A stretch of DNA of 64,000 nucleotides, from contig JAVUNC010000019.1 of NCBI GenBank assembly GCA_032173965.1, positions 3,968,501 to 4,032,500 of the forward strand, read 5' to 3'. The translations under genes and the position numbers were made by a program. This DNA is from Sitta carolinensis (taxonomy: Eukaryota > Chordata > Aves > Passeriformes > Sittidae). Positions 25,111 to 35,912 of the stretch are shown here, in pieces. Position 1 is the stretch's first letter. Each line of letters starts with the position of its first letter. A model generated the notes under the pieces. It was given only the letters and a program-made list of their open reading frames with translations, had not been told where the DNA came from and made no database searches.

Positions 25111-27124
25111 ATTTTTTGAATGATAAATTGGTCTCTGCTTATGAATTTTATGCTGCTGGAAACAAAAGAAACCACTATGTGCACCTTATGGTAAGGTTTA
25201 AATAAATATTAGTTAAAAAAGCAAAAGTGCGGTCTCCTTTATTGCCAATTACAGGTTTACAAAGTTAAACAGGGAAAAGTAATACTATAGCCAAAACAGA
25301 CTTCCAGAGAGCCCTCCAGGTCTCACTTGCTGTTCACTGGACTAACATTAGTTATATTTTTATACCACAAGAATGGGCAGGGAGTATTATTAGGGTTTTG
25401 GTAGCTTTATGATCAGCTTCATATTCAAGATATTTTCTTCCAGAAATCTCCAAGTTTATGTGCAATCCTTAAGGAATATAGCAATGAATTGGAAGAAGCA
25501 GTAGTAGTATTTGTGAGGAAAAGAAAAAAGCCAGGCTCGGGTCAGTCTAGAAGTAGATATAGCTGTTAAAATTTGGTTCAACACATTCAAAGCCAGCTTT
25601 GCTGGCTTTCTGCTCCCTCTGTTCCAGGAAGAGAGCATTCTTTGGCAGGCACTTCATTCAGAGGTTTCAATTTATGGGAAAGAGGCTTGCCTCAAAGAGG
25701 TTATTTTTCTTATTTGACCAAGGTTTGGTGTTTTCCATCATTAGCACTCTTTACCTCAAAAGAAATTAAAAAAAAAAAAATAAAAAAAGAAAGTCATTTT
25801 CAACAGGTTTGTTTTCCTCCAGATAACCAGGAGTTCCTAGGATTTTGTACTAAGGCACTCCTAGACCAAAGTGAAGCCTACAAAGCAGGTCTTAAATATG
25901 TCAGAAAATAAAAACACCAACCCTTAACCAGATGTGTGTGATCTTTGTGGACACCCACTCCGATCCTGCTGCCCCAGCAGCCCCCCCAGGTGTGCCCAGG
26001 TAAGCCAGGGAAGTAAGCTGGTGTATTTTGCACACAGAAGCCAAGGCAGCTCTGGATTGCCCACAGCTGCATCATGCTTGCTGCAGAATTCACAGTTCAA
26101 CCTTCATTTCCTGAGTCCAGCACTGCTGACCACAAAAGAAAAGGAGGCTGTATCTCAGTTTCACCAGCCTTACATTGTCTGAAGATCTGGCCCAATACAT
26201 ACTCACTGTGAGATTTCCATAAAATATAGGCGTTCTTGGCCTATCTGGTTTCCTATCTCAGATTTCAGAATTTTTTTCAAGAGAGATTTTCACTAAAAGA
26301 GGCATTGTGCATTTACCAGAGTTAGTGTGCATGTAGCAATGGAACATAATTTGCCATAAGGATTTACATGAGGTAATGCCATCTGCATCACATCTCTTTC
26401 ACTATGGAGAAAACACTAAAGTGTAATTTAAGGTCAAGATTGTAGGGATTAAGATTACTGCTTCTTTTAAAGTACACTATAAAGATGGAAACTTCAAGTG
26501 GGCTTAGAAAATGAAAGGATCCTTATGGCAGGCCATATTTTCAGCACATTGCCTGTTATTGCCTAGAAGACTACTTAAAACTGAAGTAAATGCCCACTGT
26601 ATTGCACCTTGGTGTTTGCACCTCATGCCCTTTTCCTATTCAATTGTGCTGATTTAGGAATCCCTATGCCTGATCTTAGAAACATTCCAGAAATCAAAAT
26701 CATATCTTGAAACCCAAGGCAGGATGAATCTCCCTTGACTTAAGATTTCTACACGGTGCATATTTCAGTTTTCCCATGTGGCCCTCAAAAGTTTCACATT
26801 CATTTTTTTTTCTTCCTTTGAACTAAATTTGATACAACACATAGGAGACCTCTAGGCTGGATTTCTCTTCCTCAAAAAGGAGCAAGACAGACCTCAAACA
26901 ATTCAGGCAGAGACCTGGGAACATAAAGGTTAAGCCATCTCAATCACAAAAAATGCTCAGCAATACCTAAATCCAGACCTCCCCTCTGTGCCAGATCTCT
27001 GTATTTGTGGCAGTACCACCACCCTCCTCCAGCTTATATTTTTTTTTTTTATTTGCCTCAGGGCAATGGTAGCATCTCTTTTATTCTCTGGCTTTGACAC
27101 TGCTGAGCTGTCTTGGGATTCCAG
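25111..27124. other. Unrecognised non-coding DNA
   Basis: No recognised element. Contains A-rich low-complexity sequence near 25765-25790 and a 10-bp T run near 27041. The 112-codon frame at 25573-25911 passes through the A-rich patch (Lys-rich) and is not supported as a gene. Confidence 0.5.
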
Positions 27125-27845
27125 AGAGGTTGCAAGCTGGGATTGCCTCAGTTTTCAAGAACAAAAGGAGGACTTTGGAAATGACAGGCTTGTTAGTCTC
27201 CCTTCATTTCCTGGTAAAGTTATGGAGAAAATTATTCTGGGAGGTATTGAAAAACACCTAAGGACAACACAGCCACTGGTCACAGCCAGCATGGTTTCAT
27301 GAGAGGAAAGTCATGCTGGAAAAGCTGATTTCCTTTTATAACAGCATGACCCACCTAGCTGATCAAGAGAAGCCAGTTGATGCAATCCTTTTGGATTTCA
27401 GTTACACTTTCAATACTGTCTCTCACAGGATCCTTCTGGTCAAAAGATCCATCCCACAGCTGGATAAACACATCATGCCACAGGTGAGCAACTGGCTCAT
27501 GGCTCAGGCACAAGGAGTTTAGTGACTGGGGTGACCCCAGACTGGTGACCTTTCACTACTGGGGTTCCACAGGGCTCCATCCTCATCCCAGTTCTCTTCA
27601 GCCTCTCCATTAATAACTTGGACACAGGACTGGAAAGGGTGCTAAGCAACTTCCCAGGTGATACAAAACTGGGACGAGCCATTACTCCCTCAAAAATAAG
27701 GAGATCTTGCAGAGAAGCCTCAACAAATTAGAGGCAGGGCAGGGCAGGACAATCACCAACCATATGAAGTTCAACAAGGGAAGGTGTCAGATTCTGCACC
27801 TGGGAATCAGAAATCTGCACTGCACAGGGCTCAGTACTCCATCTA
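27125..27845 (+). mobile_element. CR1 LINE reverse-transcriptase fragment, decayed
   Basis: Translation in all three plus-strand frames gives an ordered series of CR1 ORF2 reverse-transcriptase segments. In order these are a KEDFGNDRLVSLPSFPGKVM segment (27.17-27.23 kb), the LLDFSYTFNTVSHRILL palm segment (27385-27440), the TGVPQGSILIPVLFSLSINN-like segment (27.55-27.62 kb), and a degraded catalytic segment where GDTKLG replaces the expected (F)ADDTKLG. A final stretch resembles MKFNKG..RFCTWE. At least three frame changes and several stops break it, so it cannot encode enzyme. The 5' end, endonuclease and 3' tail are absent, making it an internal remnant. It is not a functional gene. Confidence 0.9.
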
Positions 27846-29619
27846 GACATTCTGTAGTAATGGGACTGCTTCTATATTAGTGGGGCTGCAGAGATGCAGA
27901 TAGGCATCCATAAAGAGACATTTTTAATGCCTGTGTTTGTATGTTTATCCATTTTATTTTAATTTGGGCTTTAAAATTTTTTTTCAGACTGATAGAACAA
28001 AAAAGGGAACATGCAGCATTTCATAAAATTGCATTCTGTTGAGCTGCTCTGACACCATCAGAGAGGCTCCCCAGGTGGTGAACTAAGTGGCAAGTTTCTA
28101 GACTTTCACATCACTGGTCCAAGAACTCCCCATTTGGCAATGGAGCAGAGACATCTGCTGAAATTGAGAAATTCTTATTAGCTGAGTTCAGATAGAGAAG
28201 CCTGCAGCTAATCAATGACACCACTACCACCATCATCACCCAGAGCTGCAAGTGCAGCCCAGATGAATTCAGAGGCAGGATTTCAAAGAGCTCATGATAA
28301 CAGAGCTAAGCACTGAGGACAAAAACGATTTGAGACTTTAGGGATCACGGGCCGAAGATTAAGTAGAGGTCACTCTAGCAATAAACAAAGCAATGGGTAA
28401 ATTGTGCCTGCAGTGAGGCTGAGTAACAAAAAACTGAAAAACTCCATATTACCCAAATTTAAAGTACATGGTGCTCATTACTTCTTTTTACCCTCTACCA
28501 CGCCAGTGAACTGGACCAAACCAAAATTCCTGCTTCCAGAATGTTGTCTCTGGACAATGTAGGCACACTTGCTGAAAGGGACAACAACTCACACCTGTAG
28601 CAGATATCTCCAACAGTTTGAACAGGTGAAAACCTCGAGCACATCTCATCCTTTATGCCATGTAAAGCACAGGTACAACACTGGAGCTGTTCTTACATGA
28701 GCACAAATGTGTCAGCACCAAGCAGGTGAGACCCACCAGAGACTCCAACTCTGCTATCTTTATCATCTTTGCCAGAAAATGTATGTAAATACATTATTTA
28801 AATAGTTGAGAGAGAATCAAGCACACAATAGTTCAGGACTGTTTTTCGATTGTTTTTAAGGACCTAATTATTTTTAAAATCTTATCTGACCAACTCTACA
28901 GACAGATCTTTCCAGGAAACTAAGTCATTCCCTTGTTAGAGGAAAGCAGCACAATACAGAATCCTGCTGGTGCCTGACAGTTAAAGGGTGAAAATCGATT
29001 TTGAAAAACTCAGCAGAGTATGTAGAAAAATAAAAATTATATTTAAACTGCCTTTCACTTCCACAACTGACTGTGTGAGTAATAAGGGCAAGAGCATCCT
29101 GTAACACCACAAAACATCAAAACTTTTTTTAATTTTATTTCTGGCTGTCATGAAAAGCTAGAGTAAACTGACAGTGAGATCAGAACCAAGCCCAAATTTT
29201 TTATACAATCTCTGATCCACTTGTGTTTTAGTCATTACTTACTTAGATTGCCTTGTAAAACTCATCACTGCCACTAAGTATGGCTCCTAACTCCTAAGGA
29301 TACAAATATTTATTGTCTCTAGTCCCCATATATTACACATTTTGACAAGAATTAAAGTGCTTTCTTTGCGCCCTTGTAACAAGACTGAAAAAGTGCTTCT
29401 CAATGCAGTGCTTTGAGGGCAGGGAGGAGGAAGGCACCAAACGTTTAGGTCCACTGGCAGAGTGCACAGCTGAAGTGCTATGCCTTTCTTTCCTGGTGCC
29501 TTAGAGCTCCCACAGGCAAATCCTTGATTTTCAAGTGATCCTTGAGTGTCCAAGGATCCTGGAAACTCCTTGAGGCTTCACACTAGTTACTGGAAACTCG
29601 GATTTCACTGCTGGACATG
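27846..29619. other. Unrecognised non-coding DNA
   Basis: No gene or repeat recognised. A CCACCATCATCACC microsatellite-like patch lies near 28228-28242. Open frames are at most 88 codons. The minus-strand frame of the minisatellite begins near its right edge. Confidence 0.5.
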
Positions 29620-29955
29620 GTGCTGGGATTAGATCTTTCTCAGATGCTGGGATTAGACTTTTCCCAAATGCTGGGATTAGACTTTTCTCAGGTGCTGGGA
29701 ATAGACTTTTCCAAAATTCTGGGGTTAGACCTTTCTCAGATGCTGGGATCAGACCTCTCTCAGGTGTTTGGATTAGATCTTTCTCAGATGCTGGGATTAG
29801 ACCTTTCTCAGGTGTTGGGATTAGATCTTTCTCAGGTGCTGGGATCAGACCTCTCTCAGGTGTTGGGATTAGATCTTTCTCAGATGCTGGGATTAGACCT
29901 TTCTCAGGTGTTGGGATTAGACCTCTCTCAAGTGCTGGGATCAGACCTCTCTCAG
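29620..29955. repeat. 24-bp minisatellite, 14 units
   Basis: Exactly 14 consecutive 24-bp units (336 bp), with no insertion or deletion between units. Each has the form (G/A)TGCTGGGATTAGACC followed by TTTCTCAG, with scattered substitutions. Units 6-9 and 10-13 repeat as a block of four: 6, 10 and 14 share GGATCAGACCTCTCTCAG, 7 and 11 share GGATTAGATCTTTCTCAG, and 8 equals 12. This gives a higher-order period of 96 bp. Because 24 is a multiple of three, one frame on each strand stays open through the array. The plus strand (29617-30144, 175 codons) gives 8-residue units like LGLDLSQV. The minus strand (29531-30070, 179 codons) gives units like GLIPAPEK. No known protein family is recognised and coding is not supported. 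Confidence 0.95.
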
Positions 29956-30879
29956 CAAGAGCCCTGTGCTGGCTCAGTGTGGCTGTCTGGCTTCCAGAGC
30001 TCCATACATTTCTGCCCAGGGCTGGCCCATGCCAGGGGGAACTCTCTGACCAGCCAGCACAGAGCTCCACAGGTCACTCCCATGGCCACTCTGCTCTTTG
30101 CTCCTTGCCCAGGCCCTCCCTCACACTCGGAGCACCTCGTTTAAAGATCAGTAAAGGCTGCCTAAATGGGCTTTGCTAGCTTGTAATGACACAGGCACGA
30201 TTACGTGCCTGGCAGATTTCCACTGGATACACACAGAGGGAGTGAAATGTGCAAGTGCTTTTTCCTACTGTGCATATGATGAGGTATTACAGCACGAGGA
30301 TGCTCAGTTGAAAGCAAGGCTCTGGTTCAAAGGAAATGCAGGTGGTTTCGATTGTTTCCATGGACCAGAGTGCCTGCTTAATAAGAACGAGCAAGTACAT
30401 GCAGAATTCAGAGGATCAACAAACTGTTCTCATTAGAGGCTTTCCACCACAATGTGCCTACAGACACATGCACACAAAATTAAATAAATGTCACAACACA
30501 AAAATGTGAGCTATCAGCTATTGTATTTCAGTTCGCTCGGGGATAATTGACCAAGCAGTGCACTCTTAAGTGATGTAATATAAGAAAACCACCCCCTAAT
30601 TGGCAACGGTAAGTAAGTAATATGATAAGAAAGTATAATTTATATTGTAGATGCAATTCAGAGTGTATGTGTTTTGTTTACCAGGCCACCACAGAGGTTG
30701 ATTTCTTTAGTCAGTCATTTTCCCATAGATTTTAATATAACTGGTTAAGTAGTAAAATATTCTTATTTTTCCACAGCTGCCACCTGCCTGGAGTACAATA
30801 GACACTTTTTAACTGACACCTATTCTTGCTGGAAATAAATGCACTGACTACAAGGTGGTCCTGATTATAGGAAACTGTA
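29956..30879. other. Unrecognised non-coding DNA
   Basis: The first 190 bp are moderately GC-rich and carry the ends of the open frames that cross the minisatellite. The rest is AT-rich. An 87-codon plus-strand frame at 30173-30436 has no recognisable domain. Confidence 0.5.
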
Positions 30880-31190
30880 AGAAATATATTGTTTGGAAGC
30901 TTTATTCTGTTTAGCATCTTTGCCAAAGACCTGGAGTGAGTGATGGAGTGCACCTTCATCAAGCCTGCAGATAACCTGAAACTGGGGAAACAGCTGACAG
31001 GCTCCAAGACAAGGCTGCCATTTTAAAGGACAGAAATGGGCTGGAGAAATGAGCCAACAGGATTTCATCAAATTCAAGGGGGACAGATGTAGAATCCCAC
31101 ACCACAGAAGAAGAAGCCTCTTGAAATGTTGCAGGCTGGGGACTGTCTGGGAAGCAGATGTGCTGAAAGGAAGCTGTCCAACACCATTCT
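30880..31190 (+). mobile_element. CR1 LINE reverse-transcriptase fragment, decayed
   Basis: The plus strand follows a late part of CR1 ORF2. It runs from a TTTAGCATCTTTGCCAAAGA segment (cf. the FNIF-ND-L region) through GGAGTGCACCTTCATCAAGC and CAGATAACCTGAAACTGGG, where N replaces the second catalytic Asp. Next comes a segment resembling the RDLDRLxxWA block, then TTCATCAAATTCAAGGGGGA (cf. MKFNKGKC), then CAGGCTGGGGACTGTCTGGG. Stops and frame changes are frequent. It overlaps in content with the copy at 27.1 kb, so the two are separate insertions. Dead remnant. Confidence 0.8.
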
Positions 31191-31883
31191 TCCAAAGTTC
31201 CCTCTTAATCCATAGTTCAGAGACCTCTAGTACTCCACATGCCTTTCTTACCACTTTATCTGGTTAGTCTGTCCTGAAGGGTGGCATTGGGCTACCAGCA
31301 CTGAGCAGTGAGATTATTTCACTTGTCTGGTAGTCTATACATCTGTTCATACTTTTCAGCATGACACTTGATTTGTCTAAAGTAGTGTTTCTCACTGGCC
31401 ATGGCTAAAGAACAAAACACTGCAGACAAAGATGGAAAGAACATGCAGGAGTCGAGTCTGGAATTATCTTTTTGTTATATTTGGATGGGTCTAATATTTT
31501 ATAGCCAGGATGAGGTTAGATAGCATAGGACAGGCCCAACTCCACCTTGTGTCCTTCCTTTTACTTTCCCCACTCATTCCTCTCCCTGCTCTTACTCCTA
31601 GCTGTGGAGCCCCACTTGCAGCCTTTGCTGTCTTATTTTAACTGCCCAATGAGCCACTTCAGCTCAGAAATCCAGTAGATGCTGCTTGCTTTATTTATAA
31701 TGTTAGCTTTCTTCTGTCTTAACAAGTACCTTCCAATGGAGCCTGAACCAGAGTCAAAGATAAGCAGGAACATGAAGGAGAGAGAGATGTAAAAGAAATA
31801 GAGCAGATTTTTCCTTAATCTCTGTGGTCCACAGCTCACACCCCTTTTCAACATTTTTTGACTGGAGAGCTTCCAGTGAATGC
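31191..31883. other. Unrecognised non-coding DNA
   Basis: No named element. A 73-codon minus-strand frame (31633-31854) shows no known motif. The segment separates a CR1 fragment from a MIR-like fragment. Confidence 0.45.
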
Positions 31884-32004
31884 TAATTAAACCTCACCAC
31901 AGTCCTGTAAAGCAAGACTTGTCATCTTTAACGGGTGAATAAAGAAAAGTCCAGAAGGAAATGGCCTTTCTCAGTGATATGAGGCAAGGCACGAGGAAAG
32001 TCAG
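31884..32004 (+). mobile_element. MIR/CORE-SINE-like remnant
   Basis: The plus strand follows the order of the MIR 3' half. A TAAACCTCACCACAGTCCTG block (cf. 'taatcctcacaacaaccctg') comes first. A GTCATCTTTAACGGGTGAA block (cf. 'ttatccccattttacagatgag') follows, and then AAGTCCAGAAGGAAATGGCC and TCAGTGATATGAGGCAAGGC (cf. the 'ggtcacacagctag' stretch). Divergence is high and only a rough order of matches supports it. MIR-type SINEs are ancient and occur at low copy number in bird and reptile genomes. Confidence 0.6.
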
Positions 32005-32459
32005 AAACCTGAAGCCGCCTAAGCTCCTTATTTTCCCCTTTTTCCCCATGCCACAGCGCTGTTTTTTAAGTTTACAACAGCTAAGACTTTGGATGTTTAC
32101 TATAGTATCACTACTACAAATAATGTCCCAACATAAAGGTATGCCAATAATACAGATTTTGTCAAAGCTAGGCAGAAGAGATCAAGGAACATATCTCATA
32201 AAATAGGTAAAGATTTAAAACCTAGAAGGTGCAAATGTTTATGGCCTCCATAACAAAATTCCCAAGTGGTAGGCTGTACATAGCAGCTTTCAACACAGAG
32301 CAAGCTAAGCCAAATGGAATCAGAAACTAAAGTGCTTCAGGTAGTGATCTGTTCAATGTTAGCACACTGAGTTAACAGCTACCTAAAATGAGTCATCAGT
32401 CACCCCCTGGGTGATTTCAGCCTTTTATCCAATATTTGTTTAATGTAAAGCATCTATTT
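32005..32459. other. Unrecognised non-coding DNA
   Basis: AT-rich, no recognised element or frame of interest. Confidence 0.45.
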
Positions 32460-32720
32460 GACAAAACTCCATGGCTTGCTCATGGCAAGCAGGGCTTTCC
32501 CCCCATGAAGCCTTACTGGCTGTGACCAATGACTGCATTGTCCTCCAGCTGTTTTTCAATACTTCCCAGAATAACCTTTTCCATGATTTTGCTGGGCACT
32601 GAAGTGAGACTGGCAGGCCTGTACTTTCTGGGGTTCTCCATTTTGCTCTTCTTGAAAACTGTGACGATGTTCACCAGCTTCAAGTCAGCTGAGACCTCCC
32701 CCCCCATCAAGCCCTAAAAT
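32460..32720 (-). mobile_element. CR1 LINE reverse-transcriptase fragment
   Basis: The minus strand encodes a 65-codon open frame (32513-32710) reading DLKLVNIVTVFKKSKMENPR, then KYRPASLTSVPSKIMEKVIL and a SIEKQLEDNAVIGHSQ segment. This is the N-terminal part of a CR1 reverse transcriptase. Homology continues past the first stop as a GFMGGKACL-like segment towards 32460. The fragment is short and interrupted, and lies opposite in orientation to the two CR1 pieces at 27.1 and 30.9 kb. Non-functional. Confidence 0.92.
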
Positions 32721-35700
32721 CTGTAGAGATACATCTGGATATTATAACATGACTCTGATTTGTTTGTTCCTTGGCTAAAACAATAAAGGAGGACCCATGT
32801 AAATCTCATTTTTTCTGTCCAGACACTGTAGAGGTGGCTGAAGCAAGGATTCTGATTACAGACCTCTGCTCAGCCTAGGCGGGTATGAGAAAAGGTCTGG
32901 GGGGCTTCTTCCAGCTGTTCCATGTTTTAGTGAGGCCTCATTCCTACACCAGGGATTTTGAGGAGAGGGATTTCACACTGCACTGCTACCACCCTCTATG
33001 AAACCCCCCACCCAGACCCACTGGCTGTAGCTTCAGCTGCCAGAGCCTTGGCCTGAGCTCCTTGCTGGGCAGTCAAACCCGTCACTCCTGAGGTACTTAA
33101 TCTCACATTTATAAGAAGTAAATCTACACTGTGAAAAAAATAAAAGTACTTTTTTTTTCCAGTCTTAGAATTCTGCTTTTAGTAACCAAGCTAAATATGA
33201 CATAAATATCCTAGACAAATGCCTGTCTCTGGAAATACTGAAACCCTGGCCCCATGACATGGCTGCTGGGATTCCTGCCATTCGTTAAAAAGTTAAGCTG
33301 GGAAACACTTTGTCCAATTACTAAAAACAATGAAGATATAAAGGAATTATAACCTAAAAACAGAGGTGTTGAAAGAAAGAACACAGGCCCACGTAATAAA
33401 AAATATTGATTTAATTAAGGCAGCAGAGTAAAACCTTCACAAACTTGGATGCCCCCGGTGTGTGTGCACAGGGGGGCAGGTGGGTGTGCATGTGGAAGCA
33501 CACGTGCTTCTCTTGGAAGTGGTTTCTGACCAAATCCCAACAGAGGTGTCACAGGCAGGAGGGATGTATGGATCAGCTCCTCTGCTCTAAACTTGATGCA
33601 CAGAGCAGTACTGGCATGGACACTTGCAAGCAGTCATGGTGTAGACCCCATTCCTGCAAACCAGTGCTGGTTTTGTTGGAAAGATGAACAGTGAGATGGG
33701 ATTTTGTGCTCTGAACTTCTGAACCCTGCAGGAGACCCAAACCACCAGCCCACACCTCAGTTGTTTGTGAGAGGGTAATTTATTGAGCTCCATCCTGGAA
33801 GAAACCACAAGATGTTCTGAAGGGCAACATTCAACACCTAAAAATATTCCTCCAGAACTGGATGAAATGAGAAAGACTTCAAGATTGAGACAGACATGTG
33901 TTTCCAAGGGCGGTATTTTGCCCAGCTCTCAGTATTTTAGTGCTTTTGGTGACTGGAACAAAGACACATTCAGCCCCCATTGCATAATGTCAAAATGACC
34001 ACAGAACAATTTTTGGTTGTCCTTGTCAGGTGATAAGCAAGAGCAATAACATGTTTGGGAGTTATTTCTCTAACGGGAACCTGCAGGCCACTTGTGAATG
34101 ATTTGTGCTGGAAAGGTGAATAAATAACATTTCAGCTGAACCTGAAGTGTTCTGCAGAGAGCAAGCAAGAGCAAGAGGAAAGATGCAGAGGGGAACTTAA
34201 TGTGTTTATCTTGGAAATGATGTGTCTACAGACAAAAGCCTGTGATTCTTTTCCTTTGCCCCTTGGTTTCTGAGCCTCTCAGGGATGCCTGCACCATATT
34301 CTGAAGTTTTTCTTTCACACACATAGAATTTAGAAATTATCTTTAAAACGAGCTGCATGAAATTCAAGATTATCATATGCTCTAATACTGCAGTGGGGGA
34401 TCTAAACAAATCACTAAGTATCTTGGGATTCAGAATGAGGTGAGTTGCAAAGAGTCCTGTGAAAAGAAGCCACCTAGTATCAGAGTAGAGGGAAACTATA
34501 ATGAGAAACACCTTATTTAAGTATTGCCAGAAAAGCTAAACTATTCTCAACAGCAGATATTTTAGGGACCTTTCCACTATACTCTAGATTTTTTGGCTGG
34601 TCACCTTCTAGATGATTCAATTCCTGTTCCTTTGGAAGTATGCTGAAAACCACAGAAATTGCTGTTAATCTTTGGGAATGCTGAAGTCTTAAGCATGTCA
34701 AAGCTCCCAAATGCATTTCAAGAAGCCTGAGCATTTCCCCATAGGAGTTCAGTGACTTTTTTTTCTAGGAAAGAGTAGTAATAGACACCACTCAAAACAG
34801 ACTAGAAAAGCAGACATAGCACTGCAGTGCCACAGTGAGCTGAGTTACTTGGGGAGAGGGGTTTTGTCACTCCTGAACCTGTAGCTGAGGTCCAGCTGAT
34901 TGCTGATGCTGAGCTGTGAGGAAGAGCATCCATGCCCAGAGAGCAGCCAGCAGCAGCTGGTGTTCAAGGCCCTGAACAGAGCTGTGGCTCCTCACACTGG
35001 TACAGCAAACACCCCACTGCAAGGTAGGGAAACTACAGAGAGGAGATGGAAAAACAGGATCAAAAGCCTGGATTTTCCACGAGCAAATGCCACATTCTCA
35101 CATGCCAGAAATACGTGTGCAAGTGTGATACTACAAAATAAATGCCCATCATTTCATCCTGTCCAGCAGCAGCACTCTTTCAATAAGACTGGGAGAGCTA
35201 AGACCTTGTTGTGCTTTTTTCTGCTGCAGAAGAAATAGAACCCCCCAAAACCTGGTTTGTTGGGGAGATTGTGGGGTTCTTTGTACTGTCTAGATCTTAT
35301 CACTGATTAAATTTTTTTTCAAGGGACTGTATTTTTAGATAAGCCAATACTTAGGAACTGTGAGGAGACAGAGTTTCAGAAGCAAACTTTCTTGTTTAGT
35401 TAGTTAAATGAAATTGCCAGATAGCTGCACATTTAAGTATCTGGCTACTTTACTTGAGTGACACCTAGCTAAGCTTTGGGTTTTTTTCTGGACAGGGGCA
35501 CTTGTGTCCCTTACACTTGGAAAAAACTGCTGCGTTTCTCAGTCAAGGGAAAGTTGATTACATTGCTTACTGTTTTAGGAAAACACCTGCTACTGTTTTT
35601 GTCATTTTCTGTTTACTTGAGGACAGTACCACAAACAGGAAAAGATATTAAAGAGATTCAGATCTGGTGAGACAAAGGAGAAGTATAAAACAAGAGGTAA

Positions 35701-35860
35701 AAGGAGTTACATGGGTGGATATTCTGCACAGGACATAATCCTGCCTGTGCTGCACCTGCAGTGATGGTGTTCAATGCCATGAAGAGTGCAATTGTTAGAA
35801 AATACAAATATGATGATAATGATCCTCTAATGTATTAATTGCCAGTAGAGTTGTTTACTT
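32721..35860. other. Unrecognised non-coding DNA
   Basis: Contains a GC-richer, GT-containing stretch at 33.44-33.56 kb with a CACGTG core, and otherwise nothing nameable. Frames of up to 112 codons (34900-35238 plus) have no domain resemblance. Confidence 0.5.
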
Positions 35861-35912
35861 TCACAGAACCATTTGGGTCAAAAGGGGCTGCAGAAAGTTG
35901 TTTAGCCTAAGC
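35861..35912 (-). mobile_element. Possible CR1 3' tip
   Basis: The plus strand begins TCACAGAACCATTTGGGTCA and continues AAAAGGGGCTGCAGAAAG, resembling the reverse complement of a CR1 3' end. The match is only about 50 bp and diverged, so it is tentative. Confidence 0.4.

Noticed and set aside
25573..25911. 112-codon plus-strand frame
   Set aside because: It passes through an A-rich patch giving Lys codons, shows no known domain, and overlaps unrelated frames.
27313..27522. 69-codon frame as an independent gene
   Set aside because: Its LLDFSYTFNTVSHRILL stretch identifies it as a piece of CR1 reverse transcriptase in a decayed element.
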